DNA of 51,715 nt from the NCBI GenBank assembly GCA_902576905.1, contig CACGWW010000011.1, positions 1 to 51,715 on the forward strand. Direction: 5' to 3'. This DNA comes from an uncultured Alphaproteobacteria bacterium. GTDB taxonomy: Bacteria > Pseudomonadota > Alphaproteobacteria > Rhodobacterales > Rhodobacteraceae. A program made the translations under genes and the position numbers. The notes below the pieces were generated by a model that ran no database searches, had not been told where the DNA came from, and worked only from the letters and a program-made list of their open reading frames with translations. Shown here one piece after another: positions 1 through 8,822 of this stretch (the first letter of the stretch is position 1; each line of letters begins with the position of its first letter).

Positions 1-349
1 AAATGAGCTTGAAGCAAAAAAATCCTAGTGAGGATGCCAACATTGTTATTCCAATCCCTGTAACATGCTGGGAAGCACCCAAATAGACGGTAAATATAGA
101 ATGGAGAAGGCCGAAAAGACCTCCAATAATAAGAGCAGCCAATATTCCAGTATATAGGTCTGCTCCAAGAAATACTGTCATCCATCCAACCATTGCTCCT
201 ATTGACATAATTCCCTCGATGCCCAGATTCAAAACTCCAGCACGTTCACATAATACCTCTCCAATTGTAGCTAATATTAGAGGGCAGGCTATTCTTATGG
301 TTGCCGCCCAAAAGCCGGCGGTAAAAATAATCTCAAAAAATTCAATCAT
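1..349 (-). CDS. ABC transporter inner-membrane permease, nucleoside type (3' part outside window)
   Basis: Partial gene; the first 116 codons are visible. Hydrophobic segments and the cytoplasmic-loop motif GVLNLGIEGIM (residues 38-48) mark the branched-chain/nucleoside class of ABC permeases (BPD_transp_2). The ATG overlaps the stop of the upstream permease by 8 nt (ATGATTGA), so the two are translationally coupled. It should form the heterodimeric channel with that permease, fed by the binding protein and double ATPase further upstream. Family knowledge (YufQ/NupQ-like) suggests nucleosides or related purines as substrate; that is inference. Confidence 0.9.
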   Translation of the reverse strand, partial: MIEFFEIIFTAGFWAATIRIACPLILATIGEVLCERAGVLNLGIEGIMSIGAMVGWMTVFLGADLYTGILAALIIGGLFGLLHSIFTVYLGASQHVTGIGITMLASSLGFFCFKLI

Positions 350-1418
350 TCTTTTTTACCCCGAAAAACAATATTTTGTAGTGAACGAACACAAGGCTTA
401 ACAATATGCACAGCACAGTTAATGCGACTATCACATCTGCCAAATAAGTAGGTACGTTCATCGCTCTACTCATTGCATCCGCTCCGACATAAATTGATGC
501 TAAAAACACACCTGAAAATATTACCCCGATAGGATTGAGATTTGCGAGCATTGCAACAGCTATTCCTGCGTACCCAAAGCCAGGGGATAGGTCTAAAGTA
601 AGATAACCTTTCAACCCTGCGGTTTCAGTTACTCCTGCCATTCCAGCCATCCCACCGCTCAGAAGTGCTACAATCAATACTGTTTTAAAAATTGGCACCC
701 CTGCATGCGACGCAGCTGCAGCATTTAAACCAACTGACTTTATTCGATACCCGATCACAGTTTTACTCAAAATAAACCAAACAGAGAAAGCAAAAAAGAT
801 AGAAATAATAAAACCAAGGTGGAGTCTGGTTTTGGAAAGAATTTGGGGTAACGCACCATCGTCAATTACTGATTTTCCTTGAGGCCAACCCAATGACATG
901 GGGTCTTTCCAGGGACCTTCTAATAAATAGCTTACAAGTAAAACTACAACAAAGTTTAAAAGTAAAGTCGTTACGACCTCGTCAACTTTATAATAAAGTT
1001 TCAAAAGAACCAACGGTAAAAGGAGTAACCCACCAGCAAGCGCTCCCATAATAAACAAAAAGGGGATCATTAGTATACTTGGTAAAACAACTAATCCAGT
1101 ACCAAACAATGTTGTTGCCAATGCCCCAAAATATAATTGGCCTTCCGCTCCTATATTCCAAAATTTTGCTCTAAACGCTATTGAAGCAGCAAGACCTGTT
1201 AAAATTATTGGAGTTGCTCGAGCAAGCGTTTCTGCAAACGAGTTTTTTGATCCAAATGCCCCAATAATTAATTGATAATAAGATTCAAATGGATTTGCAC
1301 CTGCGAGAACAATCAGAATACCAGCTAATATTATTGCGACTAATATGGCTATGAAGGGAGATAATATGATTAGCCAATAGGGGCTTTTAGCTCTTTCTTC
1401 AAGTCTAAATTTTATCAT
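342..1418 (-). CDS. ABC transporter permease, nucleoside type
   Basis: 358-residue polytopic membrane protein of the BPD_transp_2 family (YufP/NupP-like). A charged N-terminus is followed by about 8-10 hydrophobic segments, and the family motif FWNIGAEGQLYFGA lies near residues 87-99. Its ATG overlaps the ATPase stop by 4 nt (ATGA) and its own stop overlaps the next permease start, so the four genes form one operon. Normal full length. Substrate specificity cannot be read from the permease; the BMP-family binding protein points to nucleosides. Confidence 0.92.
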   Translation of the reverse strand: MIKFRLEERAKSPYWLIILSPFIAILVAIILAGILIVLAGANPFESYYQLIIGAFGSKNSFAETLARATPIILTGLAASIAFRAKFWNIGAEGQLYFGALATTLFGTGLVVLPSILMIPFLFIMGALAGGLLLLPLVLLKLYYKVDEVVTTLLLNFVVVLLVSYLLEGPWKDPMSLGWPQGKSVIDDGALPQILSKTRLHLGFIISIFFAFSVWFILSKTVIGYRIKSVGLNAAAASHAGVPIFKTVLIVALLSGGMAGMAGVTETAGLKGYLTLDLSPGFGYAGIAVAMLANLNPIGVIFSGVFLASIYVGADAMSRAMNVPTYLADVIVALTVLCILLSLVFVHYKILFFGVKKND

Positions 1419-2923
1419 AGGAAACCGTCACCTGCCATTCGAAGTCCAATAGAAAGTTTATCTGTAGAACTAGTTTCTATCGGATCAGACAACATACCTT
1501 TATACATTACCGAAATGTCATCAGACATAGTCAGTAATTCATCTAAGTCCTCTGATATTAAAATGATTGCTGAACCATTCTGTTGGGCTTTAAGAAGTAA
1601 ATTCTGGATAGAAGCTATCGCACCTTCATCAAGTCCACGGGTCGGTTGACAAGCGATTATTATTTTAGGTTTTCTCATGAGCCAACGTCCTAAAAGAAGC
1701 TTTTGTACATTTCCACCAGATAGTAGTCTGCTTCGTTGTCTTATCGACTGCATTCGTACGTCATATGTTTCACAGAGATTTTCACTTCTACCAAACGAGG
1801 CTTTTTTGTTTATAATTCCGAGACTATTCCTCAAGTATGAATCATCCATTTCGGTCATTATGGCATTTTCCCATATTTCCATATCTCCAACTATTCCATC
1901 ACTATTGCGATCTTCAGGTATGTAGGCAACTCCCAAATCCATAAATGATTTTGGCGATGTATGCACTCTTTTAGCCTTATTAAAGACTATCTTTCCCTGA
2001 GTTGGTTTAAAATGCCCTGAAAGGATTTTTGCTAATGTGGTTTGACCGTTTCCTGCAACACCCGCAATTCCAAGTATTTGACCACTATATAAATCCAAAT
2101 TGACTTTGCTTAATTTTGGGGCATCTGTTTTATTGTATGAAACATCTACTAGACTAAAGACCTTTGATTTTCTCGGTATTTTTTTTTTCTGAGGATAGTC
2201 TATTTTTTTTCCAACTATCATTTCAGCAATTTTTTCTCTATCCGCAGCATGGGTGTCGATTTCACCAACAGAGGAGCCATTTCTCAATACAATTATTCTA
2301 TCGCTGACGGCAAGTATTTCATTAAGTTTATGTGAAATTAAAATTACCGATAAACCAGTTTCAATCATATTACGAATAGTTGAGAATAAAGCATCTGTTT
2401 CTTGGGGAGTAAGAGCTGCAGTAGGTTCATCTAAAATTAGTAGTTTGCAGTCTAAAAATAGAGTTTTTAAAATCTCTATTCTCTGTTTCTCACTTACGGA
2501 TAAGTTTGCTACCAATTCATCAGGATCAATAGGTAACCCGAATTTTTTCGATAACTCTAAGATCTTTACTCTAGCTTGTCTTTTGGGTAAAGACAGGGAG
2601 AAGATTGATTGTCTACCAATAATAATATTCTCTAAGACGGTCAAATTTTCAGCTAACGTGAAGTGCTGATGAACCATTCCAATTCCAAGCTTTATAGCAT
2701 TATTTGTATTACCAAATTCTATTGCATGTCCTTCAAAATTTACGGTTCCAGCATCCGGTGTATAATGACCGAAAAGGATATTCATTAGGGTGGTTTTACC
2801 TGCTCCATTTTCACCTAGAATTGCCAATACTTCACTTTTATTTACTTCAAAGCTAATTTGGTCATTGGCATAAAAGTCACCAAATTTTTTTGTTATTTTC
2901 TCTACTTTTAGAAGTGTAGTCAT
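1415..2923 (-). CDS. ABC transporter double ATP-binding protein, nucleoside/sugar type
   Basis: Two ABC ATPase domains in one chain, as in YufO/NupO and ribose-type importers. First domain: Walker A GENGAGKT (residues 37-44), signature LSVSEKQR, Walker B LLILDEPTAAL. Second domain: degenerate Walker A GNGQTT, signature LSGGNVQK, and CQPTRGLD at the Walker B/D-loop position, which is typical of this subfamily. I chose the ATG at 2923. The longer GTG start at 2944 lies in the loop of a terminator-like hairpin and adds seven residues not expected in the family. Third in the order binding protein, ATPase, permease, permease if the binding protein is counted first. Confidence 0.93.
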   Translation of the reverse strand: MTTLLKVEKITKKFGDFYANDQISFEVNKSEVLAILGENGAGKTTLMNILFGHYTPDAGTVNFEGHAIEFGNTNNAIKLGIGMVHQHFTLAENLTVLENIIIGRQSIFSLSLPKRQARVKILELSKKFGLPIDPDELVANLSVSEKQRIEILKTLFLDCKLLILDEPTAALTPQETDALFSTIRNMIETGLSVILISHKLNEILAVSDRIIVLRNGSSVGEIDTHAADREKIAEMIVGKKIDYPQKKKIPRKSKVFSLVDVSYNKTDAPKLSKVNLDLYSGQILGIAGVAGNGQTTLAKILSGHFKPTQGKIVFNKAKRVHTSPKSFMDLGVAYIPEDRNSDGIVGDMEIWENAIMTEMDDSYLRNSLGIINKKASFGRSENLCETYDVRMQSIRQRSRLLSGGNVQKLLLGRWLMRKPKIIIACQPTRGLDEGAIASIQNLLLKAQQNGSAIILISEDLDELLTMSDDISVMYKGMLSDPIETSSTDKLSIGLRMAGDGFL

Positions 2924-2933
2924 TAAGAAAAAT

Positions 2934-2963
2934 ACCACTCCCACTTTATTAAATTGGAGTGGT
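2934..2963 (-). terminator. Intergenic hairpin after the BMP binding-protein gene
   Basis: ACCACTCC (2934-2941) and GGAGTGGT (2956-2963) form an 8-bp stem with a 14-nt loop, followed on the minus strand by ATTTTTC. It lies between the binding-protein stop (2971) and the ATPase start (2923). It probably acts as a partial terminator or 3' stabiliser, allowing more binding protein than transporter to be made. Confidence 0.6.
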
Positions 2964-2970
2964 GTTTTAT

Positions 2971-3978
2971 TTAGAATGTAGACTTTGGTTCGGCGTCATT
3001 TATTTCTACCGTGAACTTACCCTTCTTAATGTTATCCGCAAGGGTAGCTACTTGTTCTTTTACTGCAGAAGGTATCTTGCTTTCAAACTCGTAATATGGG
3101 GCTAGGGATGCACCTCCTTTTGCCATCATAGTCCAATCGTGATATTCTTCTGAGTAAAAGTTTCCTGATTTTACTTTTGCGATAGCATGATCAATCGCAC
3201 CTTCCATATGCCAAAGGGCTGAGGTGACAACTACATCTGTACCATTTTCTTCTTTGTTCATATCATTTACATTACCAAATGCTAAAATGCCTTTTTCTCT
3301 ACACGCGTCAACTACACCTGCTCTCTCGGCATAAAGAATATCGCAGCCAGCCTCAATCTGTGCAAACGCGGCTTCTTTTGCTTTCGGTGGGTCGTACCAT
3401 GATCCAATAAAGGTAACTTTAAATTTTATGTCTGGCTTAACAGATTTTGCTCCATTCATAAAAGCATGAAATAGTCTGTTAACTTCACCGATGGCATATC
3501 CACCAACCATACCTATCTTTTTAGCTTTTGTCATATGGCCAGCGACAATTCCCATCAAATAGCAAGGCTCATGTATGTAATTATCAAAAACTGAAAAATT
3601 ATTTCCGTGTGGCTTAAATGGATCTCCCATTAAAAATGCAATTTCTGGATAATCATCAGCGACTTTTCTGGCTTCTTTACTGATACCAAAGGCTTCGCCG
3701 ACAATCATGTTTACGCCGCTGTCACAGTATTCACGCATAACCCTAACATAGTCTGTATTAGCTGTGCTTTCTGAATATACATAGTCAATTTCACCGCGCT
3801 TTGCTGCTGCATCTAACGCAAGGTGCAATCGAGCTACCCATTTCTGTTGTGTCGGCACAGTATATATGCCAGCCACTTTAAGTTTACCGCTTGCCATTAC
3901 TGGCAGAGAGCTTATTGCAGTAACCAAAGCAGCACTTCCAACTGCGAACTCTCGCCTGTTTAAAATCAATTTAGGCAT
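2971..3978 (-). CDS. BMP-family ABC transporter substrate-binding protein (nucleoside type)
   Basis: 335 residues. The N-terminus has a twin-arginine signal: NRREFAVG with RR at 8-9, a hydrophobic stretch and an Ala-rich end near residue 30. It is therefore probably exported folded by Tat, or is a Sec/Tat ambiguous substrate. The body matches the basic membrane protein (Bmp/PnrA-like, PF02608) fold, for example GKLKVAGIYTVP at the start of the mature domain and ILAFGNVNDMN later. A good Shine-Dalgarno (AGGAGAG) precedes the ATG. First gene of the importer operon. Family members bind purine nucleosides; the ligand here is not proven. Confidence 0.9.
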   Translation of the reverse strand: MPKLILNRREFAVGSAALVTAISSLPVMASGKLKVAGIYTVPTQQKWVARLHLALDAAAKRGEIDYVYSESTANTDYVRVMREYCDSGVNMIVGEAFGISKEARKVADDYPEIAFLMGDPFKPHGNNFSVFDNYIHEPCYLMGIVAGHMTKAKKIGMVGGYAIGEVNRLFHAFMNGAKSVKPDIKFKVTFIGSWYDPPKAKEAAFAQIEAGCDILYAERAGVVDACREKGILAFGNVNDMNKEENGTDVVVTSALWHMEGAIDHAIAKVKSGNFYSEEYHDWTMMAKGGASLAPYYEFESKIPSAVKEQVATLADNIKKGKFTVEINDAEPKSTF

Positions 3979-4022
3979 GATTCTCTCCTGAACTTGTTTG
4001 TATGTGACAAAATGGTACTACA

Positions 4023-4055
4023 TTTAGACCAGATTCTACTAATTAAAAGTCTAAA
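4023..4055. promoter_or_regulatory. Inverted repeat upstream of the nucleoside importer operon
   Basis: TTTAGAC (4023-4029) and GTCTAAA (4049-4055) are perfect 7-bp arms separated by 19 nt. They lie between the binding-protein start (3978) and the next gene (stop at 4099). This could be an operator for the importer operon or a leader hairpin. No regulator gene is nearby to assign it to. Confidence 0.35.
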
Positions 4056-4098
4056 CTTAACCTCAGATCAAGTTACGCCGATCATTAAAGTTTAAAAC

Positions 4099-4581
4099 TT
4101 ATGCTGATAACTTGGGTGGGTCCTGCTGAACAAGAGTCAAAAGCCAATCAATTTGTTCCTCTTGGTGTATATTCCAGCTCTTCGGCGCTAAAGATACTTT
4201 TTGGGCCCTACATCTAAATACAAATGCTTTAAAGGAGCTGACGAGTTTTTTAGAGGTTACTGGTGCTTTCTCCCCTTTAAATTGATTAAAAAATACATTA
4301 AATCGTCTCGTACTTCCGTTTTCTTTAAATTTAATCCTATTAAATACAAATGATTTAACAAATCGAGCAGTAAATTCATCAATTCCTATATCATTCAACT
4401 CCGAAATAATGTCGTTTGCGGTATCATTCAAAAAATCCTTACTAATTTCTTCATAATGTTTGGATAAGCCATCACTAAATTTTTGGGAGTTAGCTAGGAT
4501 TGAGGTACTCCCCGTTAGAGCGTCTCCTACAATTACTCCTACCGCTACGCTCAATATCCATTCAGGGCAATAGTTTGACAT
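4099..4581 (-). CDS. Hypothetical protein, tandem paralog A
   Basis: 160 residues, family not recognised. The first 25 residues are moderately hydrophobic and contain a CPxWIL motif at residues 5-10, so the N-terminus may be membrane-associated. It is clearly homologous to the adjacent 162-residue protein: both have CPxWIL, HYxEISxDF, GSxR followed by FKGE, FxAFxF and a C-terminal DW. The rest looks soluble and helical. The start is set by the ATG at 4581; the Shine-Dalgarno is weak. No catalytic signature is visible. Confidence 0.75.
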   Translation of the reverse strand: MSNYCPEWILSVAVGVIVGDALTGSTSILANSQKFSDGLSKHYEEISKDFLNDTANDIISELNDIGIDEFTARFVKSFVFNRIKFKENGSTRRFNVFFNQFKGEKAPVTSKKLVSSFKAFVFRCRAQKVSLAPKSWNIHQEEQIDWLLTLVQQDPPKLSA

Positions 4582-4747
4582 AACTTAACAACCTAATATT
4601 CGAGTTTTGGAAGACACAAACTTAACACTATAGTCATGCGAATCCAATTAATTTTGAGAAAGTATTTAAATTTTTTTTAAAGGTATTCCCAGAGAGCTTA
4701 TTGATAAGGAACTAAAAAATATTGAAATGAAGTTATAGATCTAATTA

Positions 4748-5236
4748 TTATACATCCATTATGGAAACTTTTTGCATCATAACTTCACCAACCCAATCTA
4801 AATCTTGAACCTGATCGACTTGCCAGCCTGGAGGAGGGAGGCCTTTTGCTCCTGATCTCATTGAAAACAAAAAAGCTCTAAAGTTGGTAACAATATATTT
4901 TTCAGTTCCTGTGGGTGTTCTTTCACCTTTAAACTCCGACGAAAATATTCCCGACAACTTTCTAGCCGAACCATCATCTTTAGACTTTATTTTCTTATGA
5001 ATATATCCCCGAATTATCTCTTCCGCCGCGCTTCCTGCATCAACTTCTACAAGTGATGCAAGCATTTTTTCTGCACATACTTGTATAAAATCAGGTGATA
5101 TTTCGGAATAATGTTCATCTATTGCAACCGAATACTTTTTGACGATTGTGTTTATAGGGGCTGAGTAAAGAAGGGTTTCCCTAGCGGCGTTTGCACAAAA
5201 AATGCAGAGTATCCAGCCTGGGCAGTGTAAAGCCAT
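4748..5236 (-). CDS. Hypothetical protein, tandem paralog B
   Basis: 162 residues, paralogous to the neighbour downstream (shared CPxWIL at 5-10, HYxEISxDF, FKGE, FRAFLF and DW motifs). The N-terminus has extra cysteines (CPGWILCIFC), so residues 5-14 hold three cysteines in a hydrophobic context; the second and third are absent from paralog A. An AAGGAT Shine-Dalgarno lies about 9 nt before the ATG. The 166-bp gap between the copies is AT-rich with no clear feature. Function unknown. Confidence 0.75.
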   Translation of the reverse strand: MALHCPGWILCIFCANAARETLLYSAPINTIVKKYSVAIDEHYSEISPDFIQVCAEKMLASLVEVDAGSAAEEIIRGYIHKKIKSKDDGSARKLSGIFSSEFKGERTPTGTEKYIVTNFRAFLFSMRSGAKGLPPPGWQVDQVQDLDWVGEVMMQKVSIMDV

Positions 5237-5341
5237 TTATGTATTATCCTTACCTCAGTAATTGTTACAGACATTGTTAGCATATTTTTCTAAACATGAA
5301 AAATAAAAACCGATCTAACCTTTGCAAATTATAAGCAAAAT

Positions 5342-5956
5342 TTAATAAAAACATTTAATTTTTTCAGAGATTTTTTCAGGAGATTCTCTTCTATTAAAAT
5401 AAGATAAGACTTCTCCATCCTTGTTCACAAGATAAGAGAAAGTTGAGTGATTAACTAAATAGGATTGATCTTCGTTATCTACCTTATTTGATTTTCCAAA
5501 AACACCATACGCCTTCTTGAGGGCTTCTATTTGTTCATTTGAACCAGTTAAAGCAATCATTGATTTATGAATATACTCTGAAAAATCTTTCAATCGCTCT
5601 GTTGTATCTCTAGATGGATCAAGGGTGATAAATACTAAATTAATATCCAATTGCTGTTCATCCATAATATCTTTTACGTAGGCATTTCTTTCTAAATCAT
5701 AGGGACAGATATCAGGACAATAGCTATATCCGAAGTATAATAATGAAAGGGAAGCATTTTGTTTTTCCAAAGAGAAAGTAGTTTCATTCTGATCAATTAA
5801 ATCTATTGGTCCCCCTAATCCACTAACAAAATTGGTTGATTTATTACAGGTTCCAGATTCTGATATATGCGTGTAGATGTTATAGGAAAAAGAAAATATT
5901 ATTACGATGCTAGAAAACAGTAATAAATAAAAAAATTTACGATCTCGGGATACCAT
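5342..5956 (-). CDS. SCO1/SenC-family copper/thiol protein
   Basis: 204 residues with an N-terminal membrane anchor (about residues 8-26) and a periplasmic thioredoxin-like domain. The copper/redox motif CPDIC gives C80 and C84, and the family's distal histidine is H170 (LVNHSTF). Family role: delivery of copper to, or reduction of cysteines in, the CuA site of cytochrome c oxidase. No oxidase genes lie next to it. A pseudoazurin about 25 kb away is the only other visible copper protein. Usual length for the family. Confidence 0.9.
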   Translation of the reverse strand: MVSRDRKFFYLLLFSSIVIIFSFSYNIYTHISESGTCNKSTNFVSGLGGPIDLIDQNETTFSLEKQNASLSLLYFGYSYCPDICPYDLERNAYVKDIMDEQQLDINLVFITLDPSRDTTERLKDFSEYIHKSMIALTGSNEQIEALKKAYGVFGKSNKVDNEDQSYLVNHSTFSYLVNKDGEVLSYFNRRESPEKISEKIKCFY

Positions 5957-6206
5957 TTACTGATGCCCTTGGTAAACTATTTTTAATTTCATCAGAATTA
6001 GTTAAAATCACTTGTAACTCAGGATACTGAAAATTACTAAATATCATTCTTTTTTACTTTGCCTGACGCGTTAGATAATAAAAGTTTGTATGTCTTCAAA
6101 ATCTATAAATGTCAAATAGAATTGCACCAAACACAGAAAACCAATAAAAGATAAAATAAAAATAGAGTTCAACAAATTGAAGCGGGATGAAGGAGATTTT
6201 TATATA

Positions 6207-6848
6207 ATGGTTAAAGAGCTGGTAAATGGGTTTAAAAATTTTCGAGAGTCCTATTTTGAAAAAAGGAGTCAAGTTCTTCAACAGCTAGCTAAAAAAGGCC
6301 AGTCACCCGAAACGATGGTCATTTGCTGTTCTGACTCCCGTGTAGAACCATCTATTCTGTTTGGTACCGGGCCAGGTGACTTATTTGTTGTCAGAAATGT
6401 AGCAAATTTGGTACCTCCATTCACATCAAAAGATAATGTAAGCATCGGCTCAGCATTAGAATACGCTGTAAAGATTTTAAGGGTCAAAGATATTATTGTG
6501 ATGGGGCATGCCCACTGCGGAGGCGTTGCAGCCCTATGTAAAAGCATTAATAATGATAAAGAAGGAGAGGCTAAAGATAATCCGACCGATTTAATTCAAA
6601 GTTGGGTTGATATTGCAAAACCGGCTTTATCAAAAGTAGACTTTGATTACAACGACGCAAATATTGAAGTTAATTCAGAGAGGGCGGTGGTGCTATATTC
6701 CTATAATAACTTGCTTACTTACCCTTGGCTAAAAGATGCAGTGAGTAGAAATTCTTTAAAAATCCATGCATGGTGGCTAGATTTCAAATCAGTAATGTTA
6801 TGGAAAAAGGCTCAAGGGTCTGACTCTTTTATACCCATGGAGTTTTGA
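6207..6848 (+). CDS. Beta-class carbonic anhydrase
   Basis: 213 residues from the ATG at 6207, which has an AAGGAG Shine-Dalgarno at 6190-6195; the longer ORF from 6177 has none. The zinc site is complete: CSDSR gives C41 with the D43/R45 dyad, and GHAHCGG gives H101 and C104. It interconverts CO2 and bicarbonate in the cytoplasm. It heads a three-gene plus-strand unit with a methyltransferase starting 5 nt after its stop and a lipoprotein gene overlapping that one. Confidence 0.93.
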   Translation: MVKELVNGFKNFRESYFEKRSQVLQQLAKKGQSPETMVICCSDSRVEPSILFGTGPGDLFVVRNVANLVPPFTSKDNVSIGSALEYAVKILRVKDIIVMGHAHCGGVAALCKSINNDKEGEAKDNPTDLIQSWVDIAKPALSKVDFDYNDANIEVNSERAVVLYSYNNLLTYPWLKDAVSRNSLKIHAWWLDFKSVMLWKKAQGSDSFIPMEF

Positions 6849-6853
6849 CTTTA

Positions 6854-7453
6854 ATGAGCGTTGATCAAAAAACTTTAGATGTATATGACAAGTGCATTTC
6901 GGAATATGAAAAACTAATATCAAAAGAGCTGAAAGATGCAAACTTAGATATCTTTATGAAAATGATAGAAAGAGATGGAAAGGTACTTGATCTTGGTTGT
7001 GGAACCGGAACTGCATCACTCGAGCTTTTGAAAAATGGCTTTACACCTTTTCCTGTTGATGCTTCTCTCGAGATGGTAAAGGTGGCAGAAACCTTATTGG
7101 AAATTAAGCCAAGACAAATATCTTTTGATGAAATAGATGAGCATGATTTTTATGATGCAATTTGGGCTAACTTTAGTTTGCTTCATATAAAAAGGAATAA
7201 ATTTAGTGATATCTTGAAGCAATTATTTTTTGCTCTCAAGGAAGGAGGAATTCTATTTTTTAGCCTTAAACGAGGCGTGGGCGAAAGTCGTGACAAGTTA
7301 GGTAGGTTTTACAGCTACTATGAAAAGAGCGAAGTAGAAAAACTTCTTGAAAAAGCAAGCTTTCGAACTAAAACTTTTTTCGAAGGTGCTAGTATTGGTT
7401 TGGCTGGCGAGAAAGAAAATTGGATGGGTTTTTTTTGCGAAAAGATAAGATGA
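6854..7453 (+). CDS. SAM-dependent class I methyltransferase
   Basis: 199 residues. Motif I DLGCGTG (residues 46-52) and an acidic residue at the end of strand 2 (PVDAS) define the SAM-binding Rossmann fold; WANFSLLH resembles the motif IV region. The ATG at 6854 is preferred to TTG 6845 because GGAG at 6839-6842 is then correctly spaced. The acceptor substrate is unknown. The stop overlaps the following lipoprotein start (ATGA). Confidence 0.85.
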   Translation: MSVDQKTLDVYDKCISEYEKLISKELKDANLDIFMKMIERDGKVLDLGCGTGTASLELLKNGFTPFPVDASLEMVKVAETLLEIKPRQISFDEIDEHDFYDAIWANFSLLHIKRNKFSDILKQLFFALKEGGILFFSLKRGVGESRDKLGRFYSYYEKSEVEKLLEKASFRTKTFFEGASIGLAGEKENWMGFFCEKIR

Positions 7454-7743
7454 ATAAAGTTGCCATATTGTTACAACTTGCAGCGATATTCTTTATTGGA
7501 ATGGTAGGGTGTATGAGCAACGAAGAATATAATGCACAGTTAGAAAACACCTTTTCGGTCGAATGCCAGAGAGCGGGATTTCAAATAGATACGAGCGCGC
7601 ATAAATTATGTATGGAAAACAAGAGAGACTTAAATAAATTAGACCAACGAAACAGGTTGAATTCGTCATTAAACGCTTCTACCGCTCTGCCGACCACTTC
7701 CGGAAGCAACTTCTCTTTTTCTTACTCTGTTAGACTAAAATAA
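7450..7743 (+). CDS. Small lipoprotein with C-x(n)-C motif
   Basis: 97 residues starting at the ATG that overlaps the methyltransferase stop by 4 nt; an in-frame upstream ATG at 7420 would lie inside that gene. Residues 1-20 are a lipoprotein signal with a lipobox ending GMVGC (C21). The mature part holds ECQRAGFQIDTSAHKLC, resembling a two-cysteine motif common in small alphaproteobacterial envelope proteins. The C-terminus is Ser/Asn-rich. Function unknown. Confidence 0.75.
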   Translation: MNKVAILLQLAAIFFIGMVGCMSNEEYNAQLENTFSVECQRAGFQIDTSAHKLCMENKRDLNKLDQRNRLNSSLNASTALPTTSGSNFSFSYSVRLK

Positions 7744-7809
7744 GTATTTTTTGAATAGATTATCGTCGCATAAATCGTATAATTGGGCAGTTAATACTAC
7801 CGGCCATAA

Positions 7810-8757
7810 ATGAGAGCAAACAAAAATCAAATAGGAATGATTTTCATTGTTATTGGTATGCTAATTTACAGCTTTCATGATTTAGCTGTCAAACTGATAG
7901 CTAATGAAACAACTATATTTCAGCTCTTTATAACGCGAGCATTTGTTGGTGTAATAGTCACTTTGACTTGCCTAAAGTGTCTAAATTATAAAATTGGAGT
8001 AACCCCAATTTATCCCAAGTTAACATTAATCAGGTGTGTGTTAATGCATTTTGGGTTCTTTATATTCTTTATAAGTTTAGAGAAATTATCACTTTCCACA
8101 GTGACGGCTCTATTCTTTGCTGCTCCGTTTTTCATTACTATTTTATCTGGATTGGTTTTATCAGAGAGAATAGGCCTCATTAGAGTTTTGATCATAGTTC
8201 TTGGTTTCATTGGGGTATTTCTTATAGTGAAGCCTTTTAAGGAGTCTGCATTTAGCTTTTTTATGTTGGCTCCTTTATTCACTGCGTTTTCCTATGCTGT
8301 TGCAATGGTGATTTCTAAATATACCAAAGAGAATGAAAATGCATTTCTTCAGGCATTTCAGCAGTATTCTGTCAGCCTTCTTCTTTCAGTAATTACTTAT
8401 ACTATTATTTTAGTGTTTCCGTTAGACATGATAGATAGAGAGGAGTGGAGATTTATATTTGGTCCGATAAAATTTGATAACTATAATATATTAATTTCAA
8501 TAGCTATATTATCAATTTTTGGGACCCTCGGTATGACCTCATTGATACATGCTTACCAAGTTGGGTCTCCAATTACCAATGGGCCTACGGAGTATGTTTT
8601 GTTAATTTTAGCTATAATAAATGGATATTTCTTTTTTGGTAATATTCCAGATTACTTATCTTTAGCAGGAATTATTTTAATAATACTTGGAGGATGGGCT
8701 TTATTTTTTCGAGAACATAAACTAAATAAACTAGGTACTCAAGTTTCCCTTACGTAA
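7810..8757 (+). CDS. EamA/DMT-family transporter
   Basis: 315 residues with about ten hydrophobic segments arranged as two EamA repeats; AAPFFITILSGLVLSE ends the first repeat. Drug/metabolite transporter superfamily, probably an exporter of a small metabolite in the inner membrane. A TATAAT at 7778-7783 could be its -10 box, but no good -35 is visible. One of three DMT proteins in the window. Substrate unknown. Confidence 0.87.
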   Translation: MRANKNQIGMIFIVIGMLIYSFHDLAVKLIANETTIFQLFITRAFVGVIVTLTCLKCLNYKIGVTPIYPKLTLIRCVLMHFGFFIFFISLEKLSLSTVTALFFAAPFFITILSGLVLSERIGLIRVLIIVLGFIGVFLIVKPFKESAFSFFMLAPLFTAFSYAVAMVISKYTKENENAFLQAFQQYSVSLLLSVITYTIILVFPLDMIDREEWRFIFGPIKFDNYNILISIAILSIFGTLGMTSLIHAYQVGSPITNGPTEYVLLILAIINGYFFFGNIPDYLSLAGIILIILGGWALFFREHKLNKLGTQVSLT

Positions 8758-8822
8758 ATTTCTTGACTTATTTAAATTTAAATACAAAAATATTTACGTT
8801 TGCATTTTTATGGACTCTCAAA

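Noticed and set aside
2253-2669. 138-residue open frame on the plus strand
   Set aside because: Lies wholly inside the double ATPase gene on the other strand, has no family features; a shadow frame.
2924-2944. GTG start that would lengthen the double ATPase by seven residues
   Set aside because: It falls in the loop of a terminator-like hairpin; ATG 2923 matches the family N-terminus better.
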